In this document: positions 53,482-62,343 of the stretch, piece by piece
Layout: each line of letters opens with the position of its first letter
Position numbering within the stretch: position 1 is the stretch's first letter
NCBI RefSeq assembly: GCF_013348785.1
Contig: NZ_CP054691.1
Span: 3,472,001 to 3,536,000, forward strand
Reading direction: 5' to 3'
Source of the DNA: Gordonia sp. X0973
GTDB lineage: Bacteria > Actinomycetota > Actinomycetes > Mycobacteriales > Mycobacteriaceae
DNA: 64,000 nt
The notes under the pieces: model-generated
Told to the model about the DNA's origin: nothing
Database searches by the model: none
Seen by the model: the letters and a program-made list of their open reading frames with translations, nothing else
Made by a program: the position numbers and the translations under genes

Positions 53482-53624
53482 CGCCAACCTCCTGATGCGA
53501 TTCCAAGTCACCATTATCCCCGAGAGCGCCCATGACAGCCAGGATCCCGTGCTCGCTTGGTGTGACGAGCGGCAAAGTCGCCAGCGCGTCGACGATCGCT
53601 AGCCCAAACTCCTTCCGACGAGAA

Positions 53625-53654
53625 ACGGGCCCGCATCACAGGATGCGGGCCCGT
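53625..53654 (-). terminator. Rho-independent terminator of the slipin gene
   Basis: Perfect 13-bp arms ACGGGCCCGCATC (53625-53637) and its complement (53642-53654) around a 4-base loop. On the minus strand it is followed by a short T-rich TTTCTCG tract, 18 bp after the slipin stop. Confidence 0.85.
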
Positions 53655-53672
53655 CCTCCTCGGGTAGCGGAG

Positions 53673-54347
53673 CTATTCGGCGTCGGCGTCGGCACCGCCG
53701 ACGGCGAGCACGACCTTGGCGCCGTACGGCACGGCCTGGACCAGGCGCAGCTGCGCCAGGGCCGGGTGCTGGTCGAGCAGGCGGCCGGCGTTGGCCAGGC
53801 TGCGCAGCGCGGCCGTCTCGGCCCGCGCCTCCTCCAGCTTGGCCCGGCCGCGCACCTGTGCGGTGACCAGTTCCATCGTCGCCGTCCGCAGCTCGTGCGG
53901 GGCGATCACGTCACGGATCGTCACGGCGGCGACGGCGATACCGACGGGGTCGCCGGCGGCCGCCGCGGCAGCCGTGAGGGCCTGGGCGTCGAATGCCTCG
54001 GTCCGACCGATCAGGTCCGGCGCGGCCACCGCGGCACACTCGGTGCGCAGCGCGACCTGGGCGGCCAGGTAGACGACGGCGACCGGGTCTTCGGAGCGCT
54101 CGGTGAACGCGACCGGGTCGTCGACGGCCAGCGTGATCGCAAGTGACACCCGCACCGGTACACCGTCGGCGGTCAAGACCTCCTGCGGCGCGACGTGCAC
54201 GATCCGGTCACGGGTGTCGACGCGTACCCAGACCGCGTCGTGACGGATGCGATGCGCACCCGGGGTCAGGATTCGCGCCAGCGTGCCGTCGCGGTACTCG
54301 AGGACGACCTCGCCCGGGTTCACGACCCGGCGGTTGAAGATGGACAT
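53673..54347 (-). CDS. Slipin (SPFH/band 7) protein
   Basis: A 224-residue SPFH-domain protein: MSIFNRRVVNPGEVVLEYRD, VDTRDRIVHVAPQEVLTADG, VSLAITLAVDDPVAF, then a coiled tail RGRAKLEEARAETAALRSLA. It is short and lacks the usual N-terminal membrane hairpin, so membrane attachment is unclear. Start at 54347, seven bases after AAGGAG. Slipins occur beside RtcB or Ro-type RNA-repair genes in several bacteria (established association). Here a tRNA-like structure lies 140 bp upstream on the same strand. Confidence 0.9.
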   Translation of the reverse strand: MSIFNRRVVNPGEVVLEYRDGTLARILTPGAHRIRHDAVWVRVDTRDRIVHVAPQEVLTADGVPVRVSLAITLAVDDPVAFTERSEDPVAVVYLAAQVALRTECAAVAAPDLIGRTEAFDAQALTAAAAAAGDPVGIAVAAVTIRDVIAPHELRTATMELVTAQVRGRAKLEEARAETAALRSLANAGRLLDQHPALAQLRLVQAVPYGAKVVLAVGGADADAE

Positions 54348-54488
54348 GGCGCTTCTCCTTTCCTTGGTGCGCAATGGTTTTCAGGCTTTCAGTTGTGGGG
54401 CACCGCCCGCGGGGCGGAACCGTCGGTGGGGTGTGCCGCCTTCGCGGCGCACCACAGGACCGTCGTATCCCGCGACCCCCGGGGGCGG

Positions 54489-54558
54489 TGCGTTGGGAGG
54501 AGTCGAACCTCAGACGTTTACGCGTCATGCCAGTGGAGGTCCAGCCGCGGGCAACGCG
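54489..54558 (-). ncRNA. tRNA-like cloverleaf upstream of the slipin gene
   Basis: On the minus strand a 70-nt segment starts CGCGTTG and ends CAACGCA (6 of 7 acceptor-like pairs). It has a T-arm GAGGTTCGACTCCTC matching the T-loop consensus, a hairpin GACGCGTAAACGTC in the anticodon position, and a wobble-containing stem GCTGG...CTGGC before it. There is no proper anticodon loop, no standard D-loop and no CCA, so it is not an ordinary tRNA. It resembles the tRNA-mimic modules of bacterial Y RNAs (YrlA). No Ro-type gene is in the window. Confidence 0.55.
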
Positions 54559-54757
54559 CGGAACCCGGTTGCGGTATCCCGTCCGGGCCGCTTCCCGCGG
54601 TGGCTGATCCGATCGAGAACTCTCCCACCTCTCACCCAGGGCGACAACTGATTAATTCAAACCGGGCAAATCGCCTATTCCGATACTTGAATCCGCACGA
54701 GAGTTCACAATCGGACGAGGCGGAAACGCCAGTTCCGCATGACGGAAGCGAGGACCA

Positions 54758-54949
54758 ATGAGCACTCGAATGACGGCGGCGCATATCCCGGTACGGCGCC
54801 ACACACCGTTGCCCCAAGTCTTGTGCAGAGCAAAAGGCGGCGGCGCAGCGGCAGCTGCAACAACTGCTGAAAGGCCTCCCACAAAGCAGGCAGACTCACC
54901 GCTGGCCGAAGGTTCAGAATCCAATACACCCCGATCTGAAGGAGCATGA
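54758..54949 (+). CDS. Possible small ORF upstream of the secreted protein gene
   Basis: A 63-residue frame with GCGAGGACCA before its ATG, ending in an ATGA overlap with the next gene. Composition is Ala/Pro/Thr-rich with no recognisable domain. It could be a coupled leader peptide or chance; low confidence. Confidence 0.35.
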   Translation: MSTRMTAAHIPVRRHTPLPQVLCRAKGGGAAAAATTAERPPTKQADSPLAEGSESNTPRSEGA

Positions 54950-54951
54950 CC

Positions 54952-55470
54952 ATGAACGCACGACGCTCACTCGCGACGATTGCGGCGGCTGTGGCCGTCG
55001 CGACCGGCGCGACGCTAACAAGTGCACCATCGACCGCACACGCGGCGCCGGGTCAGTGGTATGGCCCCGTCTTGGAAAGGTCCGGCCAAGCCGAGTTCTG
55101 GTTGCTGGGCACCACCGCTACAAGCGGCTGGTACTACACGACCCGATACGGCGGGATCTACCGAGTCGTCCTGCAACAAAGGGATGAGAACCGCTACGGG
55201 GTCGACCGTCTGAAGAGTTGGAAGACCATCGCCGCCTTCGGCGAACAGGAACGGTTCGGCAGTCGCCGAAACATCTGGAATATGAGGTGGGGAGCCCGGT
55301 TCGCGGACTTCCGACTCTGTCGCCAGAAACCCAAGTGGCTCGACACCCGCCAAGAGAACTTTGACTGCTCGCGCACCGTGCGCATGTTCGGACCCAGCGC
55401 TCCGCACCGGCCGCGCGGCGGAGGCAACGGCGGCGGGGGTGGAAACATGGAGTGGGGCGCCACCGGCTGA
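54952..55470 (+). CDS. Secreted protein of unknown function
   Basis: About 172 residues with a Sec signal peptide (RRSLATIAAAVAVATGATLT, cleavage near AHA/APG). The mature part is rich in aromatic residues (GQWYGPVLERSGQAEFWLLG, SGWYYTTRYGGIY) and has two cysteines; the C-terminus ends in a Gly-rich tail. Start at 54952, seven bases after GGAG; an ATG at 54946 overlaps the upstream small ORF. No named family recognised. A strong bidirectional terminator follows. Confidence 0.75.
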   Translation: MNARRSLATIAAAVAVATGATLTSAPSTAHAAPGQWYGPVLERSGQAEFWLLGTTATSGWYYTTRYGGIYRVVLQQRDENRYGVDRLKSWKTIAAFGEQERFGSRRNIWNMRWGARFADFRLCRQKPKWLDTRQENFDCSRTVRMFGPSAPHRPRGGGNGGGGGNMEWGATG

Positions 55471-55479
55471 CTACCTAAA

Positions 55480-55525
55480 CGAGAACAACCCCACGCCAAC
55501 GACGACTGGCGTGGGGTTGTTCTCG
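55480..55525. terminator. Strong bidirectional terminator
   Basis: Perfect 19-bp arms (55480-55498 and 55507-55525) with an 8-base loop between the convergent secreted-protein gene and fadB. T-rich tracts flank both sides (TTCTCGTTCT on plus). Confidence 0.92.
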
Positions 55526-55534
55526 TTCTGCTCG

Positions 55535-57739
55535 CTAGGCGTTGACCTTGGTCAGCGTCTCGTTGGTGAGCTTCTCACCGCGCGAGGCCTTCTCGACCAG
55601 CGAGGCCGGCGGCTTGAACTGGTCGCCGTACTTCGACGCCAGGTCGTTGGCACGGTCGACGAAGCCCTGCAGGCCACCCTCGTACTGGTTGATGTACTGG
55701 ATGACGCCACCGGTCCACGCCGGGAAGCCGATACCGAAGATGGAGCCGATGTTGGCGTCCTCCACCGAGGTGAGCACACCCTCGTCGAAGCACTTGACGG
55801 TCTCCAGCGCCTCGGCGAAGAGCATCCGCTCCTTCATGTCCTCCAGCGGGATCTCCTTGCTGCCGGACTTGTAGTGCTCGCGGATACCCGGCCACAGCAG
55901 CTCGCGCTTGCCGTCGGCGTAGTCGTAGAAGCCCTTGCCGTCCTTCTTGCCGGTGCGACCCTGCTCGACCATCCAGTCGATGACGTCGTAGGACCCGTGG
56001 TGCGGGAAGTCGACGCCGGCGGCCTTGGCGGCCTCCTCGGTCTCCTTGCGGATCTTCTGCGGCAGGGTCAGCGTCAGCTCGTCCATCAGCTGCAGCGGCG
56101 CGGCCGGGTAACCGGCTTGGGTGCCCGCATGCTCGATGAACGCCGGCTCGATGCCCTCACCGACGGCCGCGACGGCCTCGTTGATGAAGGTGCCGATCAC
56201 GCGGCTGGTGAAGAACCCGCGGCTGTCGTTGACGACGATCGGGGTCTTGCGGATCTGCAGCGTGTAGTCGATGACCTTGGCGAGCACCGCGTCGGAGGTC
56301 TTCTCACCCTTGATGATCTCCACCAGCGGCATCTTGTCGACGGGGCTGAAGAAGTGGATGCCGATGAAGTCCTCGGGACGGTTCACGCCCTCGGCCAGGA
56401 TGGTGATCGGCAGCGTCGAGGTGTTGGAGCCGAGGACGGCATCCGGATCGACGATGTCCTGGATCTCCTGGAACACCTTCTCCTTGACCTCGACCGATTC
56501 GAAGGCGGCCTCGATCACGAAGTCGACACCCTTGAAATCGGCCGGGTCGACGGTCGGGTGGATGCGGTCGAGCAGCGCCTTGGACTTCTCCTCGGTGGTC
56601 TTGCCGCGGGAGAGAGCCTTCTCCTCGAGCTTGACCGAGTAGTCCTTGCCCTTGTTCGCCGCGTCGATGTTGATGTCCTTGAGGACCACATCGATGCCGG
56701 CCTTCGCCGAGACGTAGGCGATGGCCGCACCCATCATGCCGGCGCCGATGACGCCGACCTTCTTGGCGGAGTACTTCTCGAAGCCGTCGGGCCGCGACCC
56801 GCCGCCGTTGATGTGCTGCAGATCGAAGAAGAAGGCCTTGATCATGTTCTGCGCGACCTGGCCGGTGACCAGCGAGACGAAGTAGCGCGTCTCGACGAGG
56901 TCGGCGGTGTCGACGTCGACGTAGGCGCCCTCGATGGCCGCGGCGAGGATCGCGCGCGGAGCCGGCATGTTGGTGCCCTTGATCTGCTTGCGCAGCAGTG
57001 CCGGGAAGGCCGGCAGGTTAGCCGCGACCGCCGGGTTGGTCGGTGCGCCACCCGGGATCTTGTAGCCCTTGACGTCGAAGGGCTGCTGGGCCTCGGGGTT
57101 CGCCTTGATCCACGCCTTGGCGGCCGGGATCAGTTCCTCGACGGAACCGACGACCTCGTTGACCAGACCGGTCTCCTTGGCCTTGGTCGGGTTGAACTGG
57201 GTGCCCTGCAGCAGGACGCCCATCAGCGCGTTCTGCATACCGAGCAGGCGCACGGTGCGGACCACGCCACCGCCGCCGGGCAGCAGGCCCAGGGTGACCT
57301 CGGGCAGACCGATCTTGGAGCCCTTCACGTCCGCGGCGACGCGGTAGTGACAGTGCAGCGCGATCTCCAGGCCACCGCCGAGGGCGGCGCCGTTGATGGC
57401 CGCGACGACCGGCTTGCCCAGGGTCTCCAGGCGGCGCAGGACGGATTTCATGCCGTTGGCGCGCTCGGTGATCGCCGTGGCGATCTCGGCCTTGGTGACA
57501 TCCTTCGGACGGTCAGCGGTCATGTCCTTCAGGTCGCCGCCGGCGAAGAAGGTCTTCTTCGCCGAGGTGACGATGACACCGGTGATGTCGTCCTTCTCCG
57601 CTTCGAGGCGGTCGACGGTCGCGGCGATGGAGGTCATGAACTTGTCGTTCATGGTGTTGGCGCCCTGGTCGGGGTCGTCCATGGTCAGGATGACGACGCC
57701 GTCGGCGTCCTTATCCCAGTTGATCATGTTGTCGCTCAT
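55535..57739 (-). CDS. fadB: Trifunctional-type fatty-acid oxidation protein FadB (enoyl-CoA hydratase / 3-hydroxyacyl-CoA dehydrogenase)
   Basis: A 734-residue fusion. The N-terminal crotonase domain has FFAGGDLKDM and GAALGGGLEIALHCHYRVAA, with LPEVTLGLLPGGGG giving the second catalytic Glu. The NAD-binding 3-hydroxyacyl-CoA dehydrogenase domain starts VGVIGAGMMGAAIAYVSAKA near residue 335, with HFFSPVDKMPLVEII and catalytic His. It is followed on the minus strand by the terminator at 55480 and preceded by fadA, the usual beta-oxidation pair. Start at 57739. Confidence 0.95.
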   Translation of the reverse strand: MSDNMINWDKDADGVVILTMDDPDQGANTMNDKFMTSIAATVDRLEAEKDDITGVIVTSAKKTFFAGGDLKDMTADRPKDVTKAEIATAITERANGMKSVLRRLETLGKPVVAAINGAALGGGLEIALHCHYRVAADVKGSKIGLPEVTLGLLPGGGGVVRTVRLLGMQNALMGVLLQGTQFNPTKAKETGLVNEVVGSVEELIPAAKAWIKANPEAQQPFDVKGYKIPGGAPTNPAVAANLPAFPALLRKQIKGTNMPAPRAILAAAIEGAYVDVDTADLVETRYFVSLVTGQVAQNMIKAFFFDLQHINGGGSRPDGFEKYSAKKVGVIGAGMMGAAIAYVSAKAGIDVVLKDINIDAANKGKDYSVKLEEKALSRGKTTEEKSKALLDRIHPTVDPADFKGVDFVIEAAFESVEVKEKVFQEIQDIVDPDAVLGSNTSTLPITILAEGVNRPEDFIGIHFFSPVDKMPLVEIIKGEKTSDAVLAKVIDYTLQIRKTPIVVNDSRGFFTSRVIGTFINEAVAAVGEGIEPAFIEHAGTQAGYPAAPLQLMDELTLTLPQKIRKETEEAAKAAGVDFPHHGSYDVIDWMVEQGRTGKKDGKGFYDYADGKRELLWPGIREHYKSGSKEIPLEDMKERMLFAEALETVKCFDEGVLTSVEDANIGSIFGIGFPAWTGGVIQYINQYEGGLQGFVDRANDLASKYGDQFKPPASLVEKASRGEKLTNETLTKVNA

Positions 57740-57768
57740 AGTCTTCTCTCTGGTGAGTCTGTCCGCGC

Positions 57769-58980
57769 TCAGAGGCGCTCGATGACGGTTGCGACGCCCA
57801 TGCCGCCGCCGATGCAAAGGGTGACCAGGCCGTAACGACCCCCGGTGCGCTCGAGTTCGTCGAGGCAGGTACCCAGGATCATGGCGCCGGTGGCGCCTAG
57901 CGGGTGGCCCATCGCGATGGCGCCGCCGTTGACGTTGACCTTCTCGTGCGGGATCTTCAGATCCTTCATCCACTTCATGACGACCGACGCGAACGCCTCG
58001 TTGAGCTCGTAGACGTCGATGTCCTCGGGGGTGAGGCCGGCCTTCTTCAGCGCCAGCTCGGTGGCCGGGGTGGGACCGGTCAGCATGATGGACGGCTCGG
58101 AGCCGATCTCGGCGAAGGAGACGATGCGGCCGCGCGGGGTCAGGCCGTTGCGCTTACCCGCCTCTTCCGAGCCGATGAGGACCAGGCCGGAGCCGTCGAC
58201 GATGCCGGAGCTGTTACCACCGGTGTGGACGTGGTTGACCTTCTCGACCTGCGGGTACTTCTGCATGACGACATCGTCGAAGCCGGCCATGTCGGCCAGG
58301 CCCTGGAAGGCCGGCTTGAGCTTGCCGAGCGACTCGACGGTGGTGCCGGGGCGCATGTGCTCGTCGTGGTCGAGCAGGACGACGCCGTTGATGTCGGTGA
58401 CCGGGAGGACCGACTTGGCGAAGTAGCCCGATTCCCACGCCTTGGCGGCGCGGGCCTGCGACTCGGCGGCGAAGGCGTCGACGTCCTCGCGGGAGAAGCC
58501 CTCCATGGTGGCGATCAGGTCGGCACCGATGCCCTGCGGGGCGATGTAGTTGTCGTAGGCGGTGGCGGGGTCCATGAACAGGGCGCCGCCGTCGCTGCCC
58601 ATCGGCACGCGCGACATCGACTCGACGCCGCCGGCCAGCACGAGGTCGTCGAAGCCCGAGGCGACCTTGGCCGCCGCGAGGTTGACGGCCTCCAGGCCGG
58701 ACGCGCAGAAGCGGTTGATCTGGGTGCCGGGGACGGTCTCGCCGAGTCCCGAGACCAGCGCCGCGGTGCGGGCGATGACCGCGCCCTGCTCGCCGACCGG
58801 GGAGACCACGCCGAGGATGACGTCGTTGACATCGGTGGGGGTGAGCCCGCCGTGGCGGGCGAGGAGCTGGCGGATCAGGCCGGACACGAGGTCGATCGGC
58901 TTCACGCTGTGCAGCGCGCCGCCGCGCTGCTTGCCACGAGGCGTACGGACCGCCTCGTAGATGAATGCTTGCTCAGGCAC
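57769..58980 (-). CDS. fadA: Acetyl-CoA C-acyltransferase FadA
   Basis: A 403-residue thiolase from a GTG at 58980, five bases after AAAGGAA. The nucleophilic Cys lies in [14 protein letters not shown], catalytic His in [14 protein letters not shown], and the second Cys in LCIGGGMG. It completes the last step of beta-oxidation and lies 29 bp upstream of fadB. The pair could metabolise the acyl-CoAs made by the ligases elsewhere in the window. Confidence 0.95.
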   Translation of the reverse strand: MPEQAFIYEAVRTPRGKQRGGALHSVKPIDLVSGLIRQLLARHGGLTPTDVNDVILGVVSPVGEQGAVIARTAALVSGLGETVPGTQINRFCASGLEAVNLAAAKVASGFDDLVLAGGVESMSRVPMGSDGGALFMDPATAYDNYIAPQGIGADLIATMEGFSREDVDAFAAESQARAAKAWESGYFAKSVLPVTDINGVVLLDHDEHMRPGTTVESLGKLKPAFQGLADMAGFDDVVMQKYPQVEKVNHVHTGGNSSGIVDGSGLVLIGSEEAGKRNGLTPRGRIVSFAEIGSEPSIMLTGPTPATELALKKAGLTPEDIDVYELNEAFASVVMKWMKDLKIPHEKVNVNGGAIAMGHPLGATGAMILGTCLDELERTGGRYGLVTLCIGGGMGVATVIERL

Positions 58981-58998
58981 GGAAGTTCCTTTCACGCG

Positions 58999-59012
58999 AA
59001 CCATCGTTGGTT
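58999..59012. promoter_or_regulatory. Candidate operator in the fadA / TetR gap
   Basis: AACCATCGTTGGTT is an interrupted palindrome (5-bp arms) between fadA and the divergent double-TetR gene. Position fits a repressor site. Confidence 0.45.
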
Positions 59013-59105
59013 ACGGCGCAAGACTAACGCGGAATAACTTATTTGGCTATAGCTGGTGGTCAAATGGTTCATCTTCTTGTCGTCGTGGGCTATGGTCTGT
59101 TCACC

Positions 59106-60278
59106 ATGACCGTGCAATCCGCCCGTGCGAGCCGTCCGGCAGACCGCCGTCGACAGCTCATCGACCACGCAGCGACGCTCTTCCTGCAGCGCGGGTACCC
59201 GCACGTCTCCATGGCCGACATCGCCCGCGCCGCCGGGGTCACCGCACCCTCGCTGTACCGGCATTTCGACGACAAGCGGGATCTGTTGGGCGCGGCCGTG
59301 CTGTCCGGCGTCGACGACCTCGAGACCTGCACCGATCGCGCATTGGCCAATCCGACAGCGACCACCGAGGAGACCGTCCGTGCGCTCATCGACGCCATCG
59401 CCAAGCGGCCCGACTCGGCGTCGTTGTGGCGGTGGACCGGCGCGTATCTGAGCGACGAGCAGAACCTTGAGGTCGCGCTGCGCACCCGTGCCGTGCTGCG
59501 TCGGTGGGCCGAAGTCCTCTTCGGCGACGACTCGGGCCTGGCCGACTGGGAGCGCTCCCAGCTGACCTGGGCGCTGCTCTCGGTCGCCGGGTCCAACGCG
59601 GTGCACAACACCCGGCTGTCGCCGGCGCGCGAGATCGACGAGCTCGCCGGCCGGGCCATGCGCCTGTTGGCCCTGCGACCTTCGCAGGCGCCACCCCACC
59701 GCAGCGGGATGCCACTCCCCCCGTCGACGACCCGCCGCGACGAGATCCTCGACGCCGCATCGCGGCTCTTCGCCGAGCGCGGATTCGCCGACGTCGGCGT
59801 CGACGAGATCGGTGCGGCCGTCGGGATCAGCGGGCCGAGCGTCTACAACCACTTCCCGTCGAAGGCGGCGATCCTCGTCGGCATCGGGCAGCGCAGCGCC
59901 GCCCGCCTGGATGCCGGCGTGATGGCCGCCTACTCCGACGACGACGCCGAGATGCTCGCCGCCCTGGTCGACGCCTACGTCACAGCGATCACCGCGACAC
60001 CCGACCTGTCGGTCTCGTTCAACAACTCGGCGGCCATCACCGACGACCCGACCGCGGCCTCGCTCCGCGACAACCAACGCCGCTACGTCGCGCGGTGGAT
60101 CGAGTTGATGCCGCTGCCGAAAGCCGAGGCGGCCGTCGCGGTCCACGCGGCGCTGTCGATCGTGAACGACGCGGTGCGGCTACGCCGCGGGACGTCGCGC
60201 CCGGAGTTCACGTCGCAGATGGCCTACCTCATGAAGGGCGTCCTCCTGGACCCCCCGCCGGGAGCGCGGACCGAATAG
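59106..60278 (+). CDS. Tandem TetR regulator (two TetR domains in one chain), probable repressor of fadBA
   Basis: A 390-residue protein with two complete TetR-type helix-turn-helix domains: VSMADIARAAGVTAPSLYRH near residues 35-55 and VGVDEIGAAVGISGPSVYNH near 220-240, each followed by a helical ligand domain. A linker RSGMPLPPSTTRR separates them near residue 200. The chain may form an intramolecular pseudo-dimer. It is divergent from fadA, so acyl-CoA-responsive control of fadBA is likely by analogy to other FadR-type TetR proteins. Confidence 0.88.
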   Translation: MTVQSARASRPADRRRQLIDHAATLFLQRGYPHVSMADIARAAGVTAPSLYRHFDDKRDLLGAAVLSGVDDLETCTDRALANPTATTEETVRALIDAIAKRPDSASLWRWTGAYLSDEQNLEVALRTRAVLRRWAEVLFGDDSGLADWERSQLTWALLSVAGSNAVHNTRLSPAREIDELAGRAMRLLALRPSQAPPHRSGMPLPPSTTRRDEILDAASRLFAERGFADVGVDEIGAAVGISGPSVYNHFPSKAAILVGIGQRSAARLDAGVMAAYSDDDAEMLAALVDAYVTAITATPDLSVSFNNSAAITDDPTAASLRDNQRRYVARWIELMPLPKAEAAVAVHAALSIVNDAVRLRRGTSRPEFTSQMAYLMKGVLLDPPPGARTE

Positions 60279-60332
60279 CTACCCGGCCCCGAGAGCCAGC
60301 GGGCGGGCGGGTCCACTGGCTACCGTGGAGCC

Positions 60333-61265
60333 ATGACCAGCACACCGCCCGGCGGGGAGCCGCGCTTTTCCCGCGACGAGTTGATCGCGGCGTTGGGTGC
60401 GGAACCCGAACGGGCGCAACGGCTGTGGAATGCCTTCGGCTTCGCCCGCAGGCATACCGACGAGAAGATCTTCACCCAGCGCGACGTGGATGCGCTGGCG
60501 CTGCTCGTCGAATCGTCGAAGGCCATTCCGGAGGACGAGCAGGTCGCCACCGCCCGCGCCGTCGGCCAGACCATGGCCCGGCTGGCCGATTGGGAGGCCG
60601 ACATGCTCGCCGAGCTGTCGCGCAACCCCGCGATCACCTGGTCGACCGAGGAGATGGCCGTCGCGCTCGGCGGGGTGCAGCAGCTGGTGTGGCGGCGTCA
60701 CCTCGACATCGCGTTGGCGCGCGAATCCATCGACGACGAAGCCGCGGAATCCCAACGACTGGCCGGGGTGCGCACCACCGAGGCAGTCGGGTTCGCCGAC
60801 ATCGTCGGCTACACCAGCCTGTCGCGGCGGATCGACATGCCCGGCCTGGAGACCCTGCTGGAGAAGTTCGAGGACCGCGTCCACGAGGTCATCACCGCCC
60901 ACGGCGGCCAGGTGGTCAAGACACTCGGCGACGCGGTGCTGTTCACGAACACCGACGCGCAGGCGGCAGCGGAGACCGCCATCGAGATCCAAGAACGCGT
61001 GGCCAACGTCGACCCGGTACCCCAGCTGCGCGTCGGAATGGCCCTCGGTGAGATCCTCAACCGGCACGGCGACGTATTCGGCGAGCCGGTGAACATCGCG
61101 TCGCGTCTCTGCGGATCGGCCCGTCCCGGGACCATCCTCGTCGACGCCGGGTTCGCCGCGCAGGCCGACGGCGACCGCTACCGGCTGAGTTCGATCCGGC
61201 CGCTGTCGGTCCGCGGCTACCGCCGGCTGCGGGCATGGACGTTGGGGCGGCCGCGAACCCACTGA
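60333..61265 (+). CDS. Class III adenylate/guanylate cyclase with N-terminal regulatory domain
   Basis: A 310-residue cyclase. The N-terminal 130 residues match the actinobacterial adenylyl-cyclase regulatory domain of Rv1264/Rv2212-like proteins (SRDELIAALGAEPERAQRLW). The catalytic domain has both metal Asp residues (GFADIVGYTSLSRR and KTLGDAVLF), the purine-binding Lys in VVKTLGD, and the transition-state Asn/Arg in GEPVNIASRL, so it should be active as a homodimer. Soluble, no membrane segment. Confidence 0.92.
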   Translation: MTSTPPGGEPRFSRDELIAALGAEPERAQRLWNAFGFARRHTDEKIFTQRDVDALALLVESSKAIPEDEQVATARAVGQTMARLADWEADMLAELSRNPAITWSTEEMAVALGGVQQLVWRRHLDIALARESIDDEAAESQRLAGVRTTEAVGFADIVGYTSLSRRIDMPGLETLLEKFEDRVHEVITAHGGQVVKTLGDAVLFTNTDAQAAAETAIEIQERVANVDPVPQLRVGMALGEILNRHGDVFGEPVNIASRLCGSARPGTILVDAGFAAQADGDRYRLSSIRPLSVRGYRRLRAWTLGRPRTH

Positions 61266-61359
61266 CCAGGGGCCTTCGTCCCCGATCGGGTGATTCGTCT
61301 GTGGTCGCTCTCGATATTGCGTTAGCGAATGTCAGATCCGTGCAATACCGTCGTTGCTC

Positions 61360-62343
61360 ATGACCGGAATGACAGGTTCGGATATCGCGATCGAGGCCAT
61401 CGACCTCGTCAAACGCTTCGGCGATTTCACCGCCGTCGACGGCATCAGCTTCCAAGTGCCCCGGGGTACGGTGCTGGGTCTCCTGGGCCCGAACGGTGCC
61501 GGGAAGACGACGACCGTCCGCATGATGACCACGTTGTCCGAGCCCACGAGCGGAATCGCGCGGGTGGCCGGGTACGACGTCTCGACCCATCCCGACGAGG
61601 TACGCCGCAGCATGGGCCTCACCGGACAGGCGGCCACCGTCGACGAGATCCTCACCGGCCGGGAGAACATCGCGATGATCGGTGGGCTCTACGGGATCGG
61701 GCGCAAAGCCCTCGCCGCCCGCGGTGACCAGCTGCTGGAGCAGTTCTCGTTGACCGAAGCGGCGAACAAGCCGGTCAAGGACTACTCCGGCGGCATGCGC
61801 CGTCGGCTCGACCTCGCGGTGAGCCTGTTGGCCGCTCCTCCGGTGCTGTTCCTCGACGAGCCCACGACGGGCCTCGATCCGCGCAGCCGCACCGAACTGT
61901 GGGAAGTCCTGCGGGAACTGGTCAACGACGGCACGACACTGCTGTTGACCACCCAGTACCTGGAAGAGGCCGACCAACTCGCCGACGACATCGTCGTCAT
62001 CGACCACGGGCGCATCATCGAGCACGGGACCGCCCTGCAGCTCAAGGAGCGGGCCGGTGCGGCCAGCCTGGTGTTGACCGTCTCGCATGCCGACGACCTG
62101 GAGGCGGCCGCCGACGTGCTGCGCCGCTCGGGGAACGAGGTGTTCGTCGAGGCGAATGCGCGTCGGATCACGATGGCCGCCGACGGCCTGCGGGATCTGA
62201 CCACGGCCGCCGGATGGCTCGACGAGTCCGGTATCTCGGTCGACGATCTGGGTCTGGCCCGCCCGAGCCTCGACGACGTCTTCCTCTCGCTGACCGGCCA
62301 CCGCACCGAATCCGACGACACCGACCAGGAGTCCCAGTCATGA
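61360..62343 (+). CDS. DrrA-like ABC transporter ATP-binding protein
   Basis: A 327-residue ATPase. Walker A is LLGPNGAGKTTTVRMM, the signature DYSGGMRRRLDLAVSLL, Walker B VLFLDEPTTGLDPRSR, and the H-loop TTQYLEEADQLADDI. The C-terminal DrrA-type domain is present. The start at 61360 (ATG) has no obvious Shine-Dalgarno. Overlaps the permease gene by four bases (ATGA). Likely export of drugs or lipids. Confidence 0.94.
   Translation: MTGMTGSDIAIEAIDLVKRFGDFTAVDGISFQVPRGTVLGLLGPNGAGKTTTVRMMTTLSEPTSGIARVAGYDVSTHPDEVRRSMGLTGQAATVDEILTGRENIAMIGGLYGIGRKALAARGDQLLEQFSLTEAANKPVKDYSGGMRRRLDLAVSLLAAPPVLFLDEPTTGLDPRSRTELWEVLRELVNDGTTLLLTTQYLEEADQLADDIVVIDHGRIIEHGTALQLKERAGAASLVLTVSHADDLEAAADVLRRSGNEVFVEANARRITMAADGLRDLTTAAGWLDESGISVDDLGLARPSLDDVFLSLTGHRTESDDTDQESQS

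Noticed and set aside
54489..54558. Ordinary tRNA or tmRNA gene
   Set aside because: T-arm is consensus, but the anticodon arm has a 6-base loop with no U33, the D-arm is unusual, and no tag-peptide frame for tmRNA is seen. Kept as tRNA-like only.
55361..57835. 824-aa plus-strand open frame opposite fadB
   Set aside because: Antisense shadow of fadB: composition is dominated by Asp/Leu/Gly/Val repeats, with no domain; fadB on the other strand is certain.
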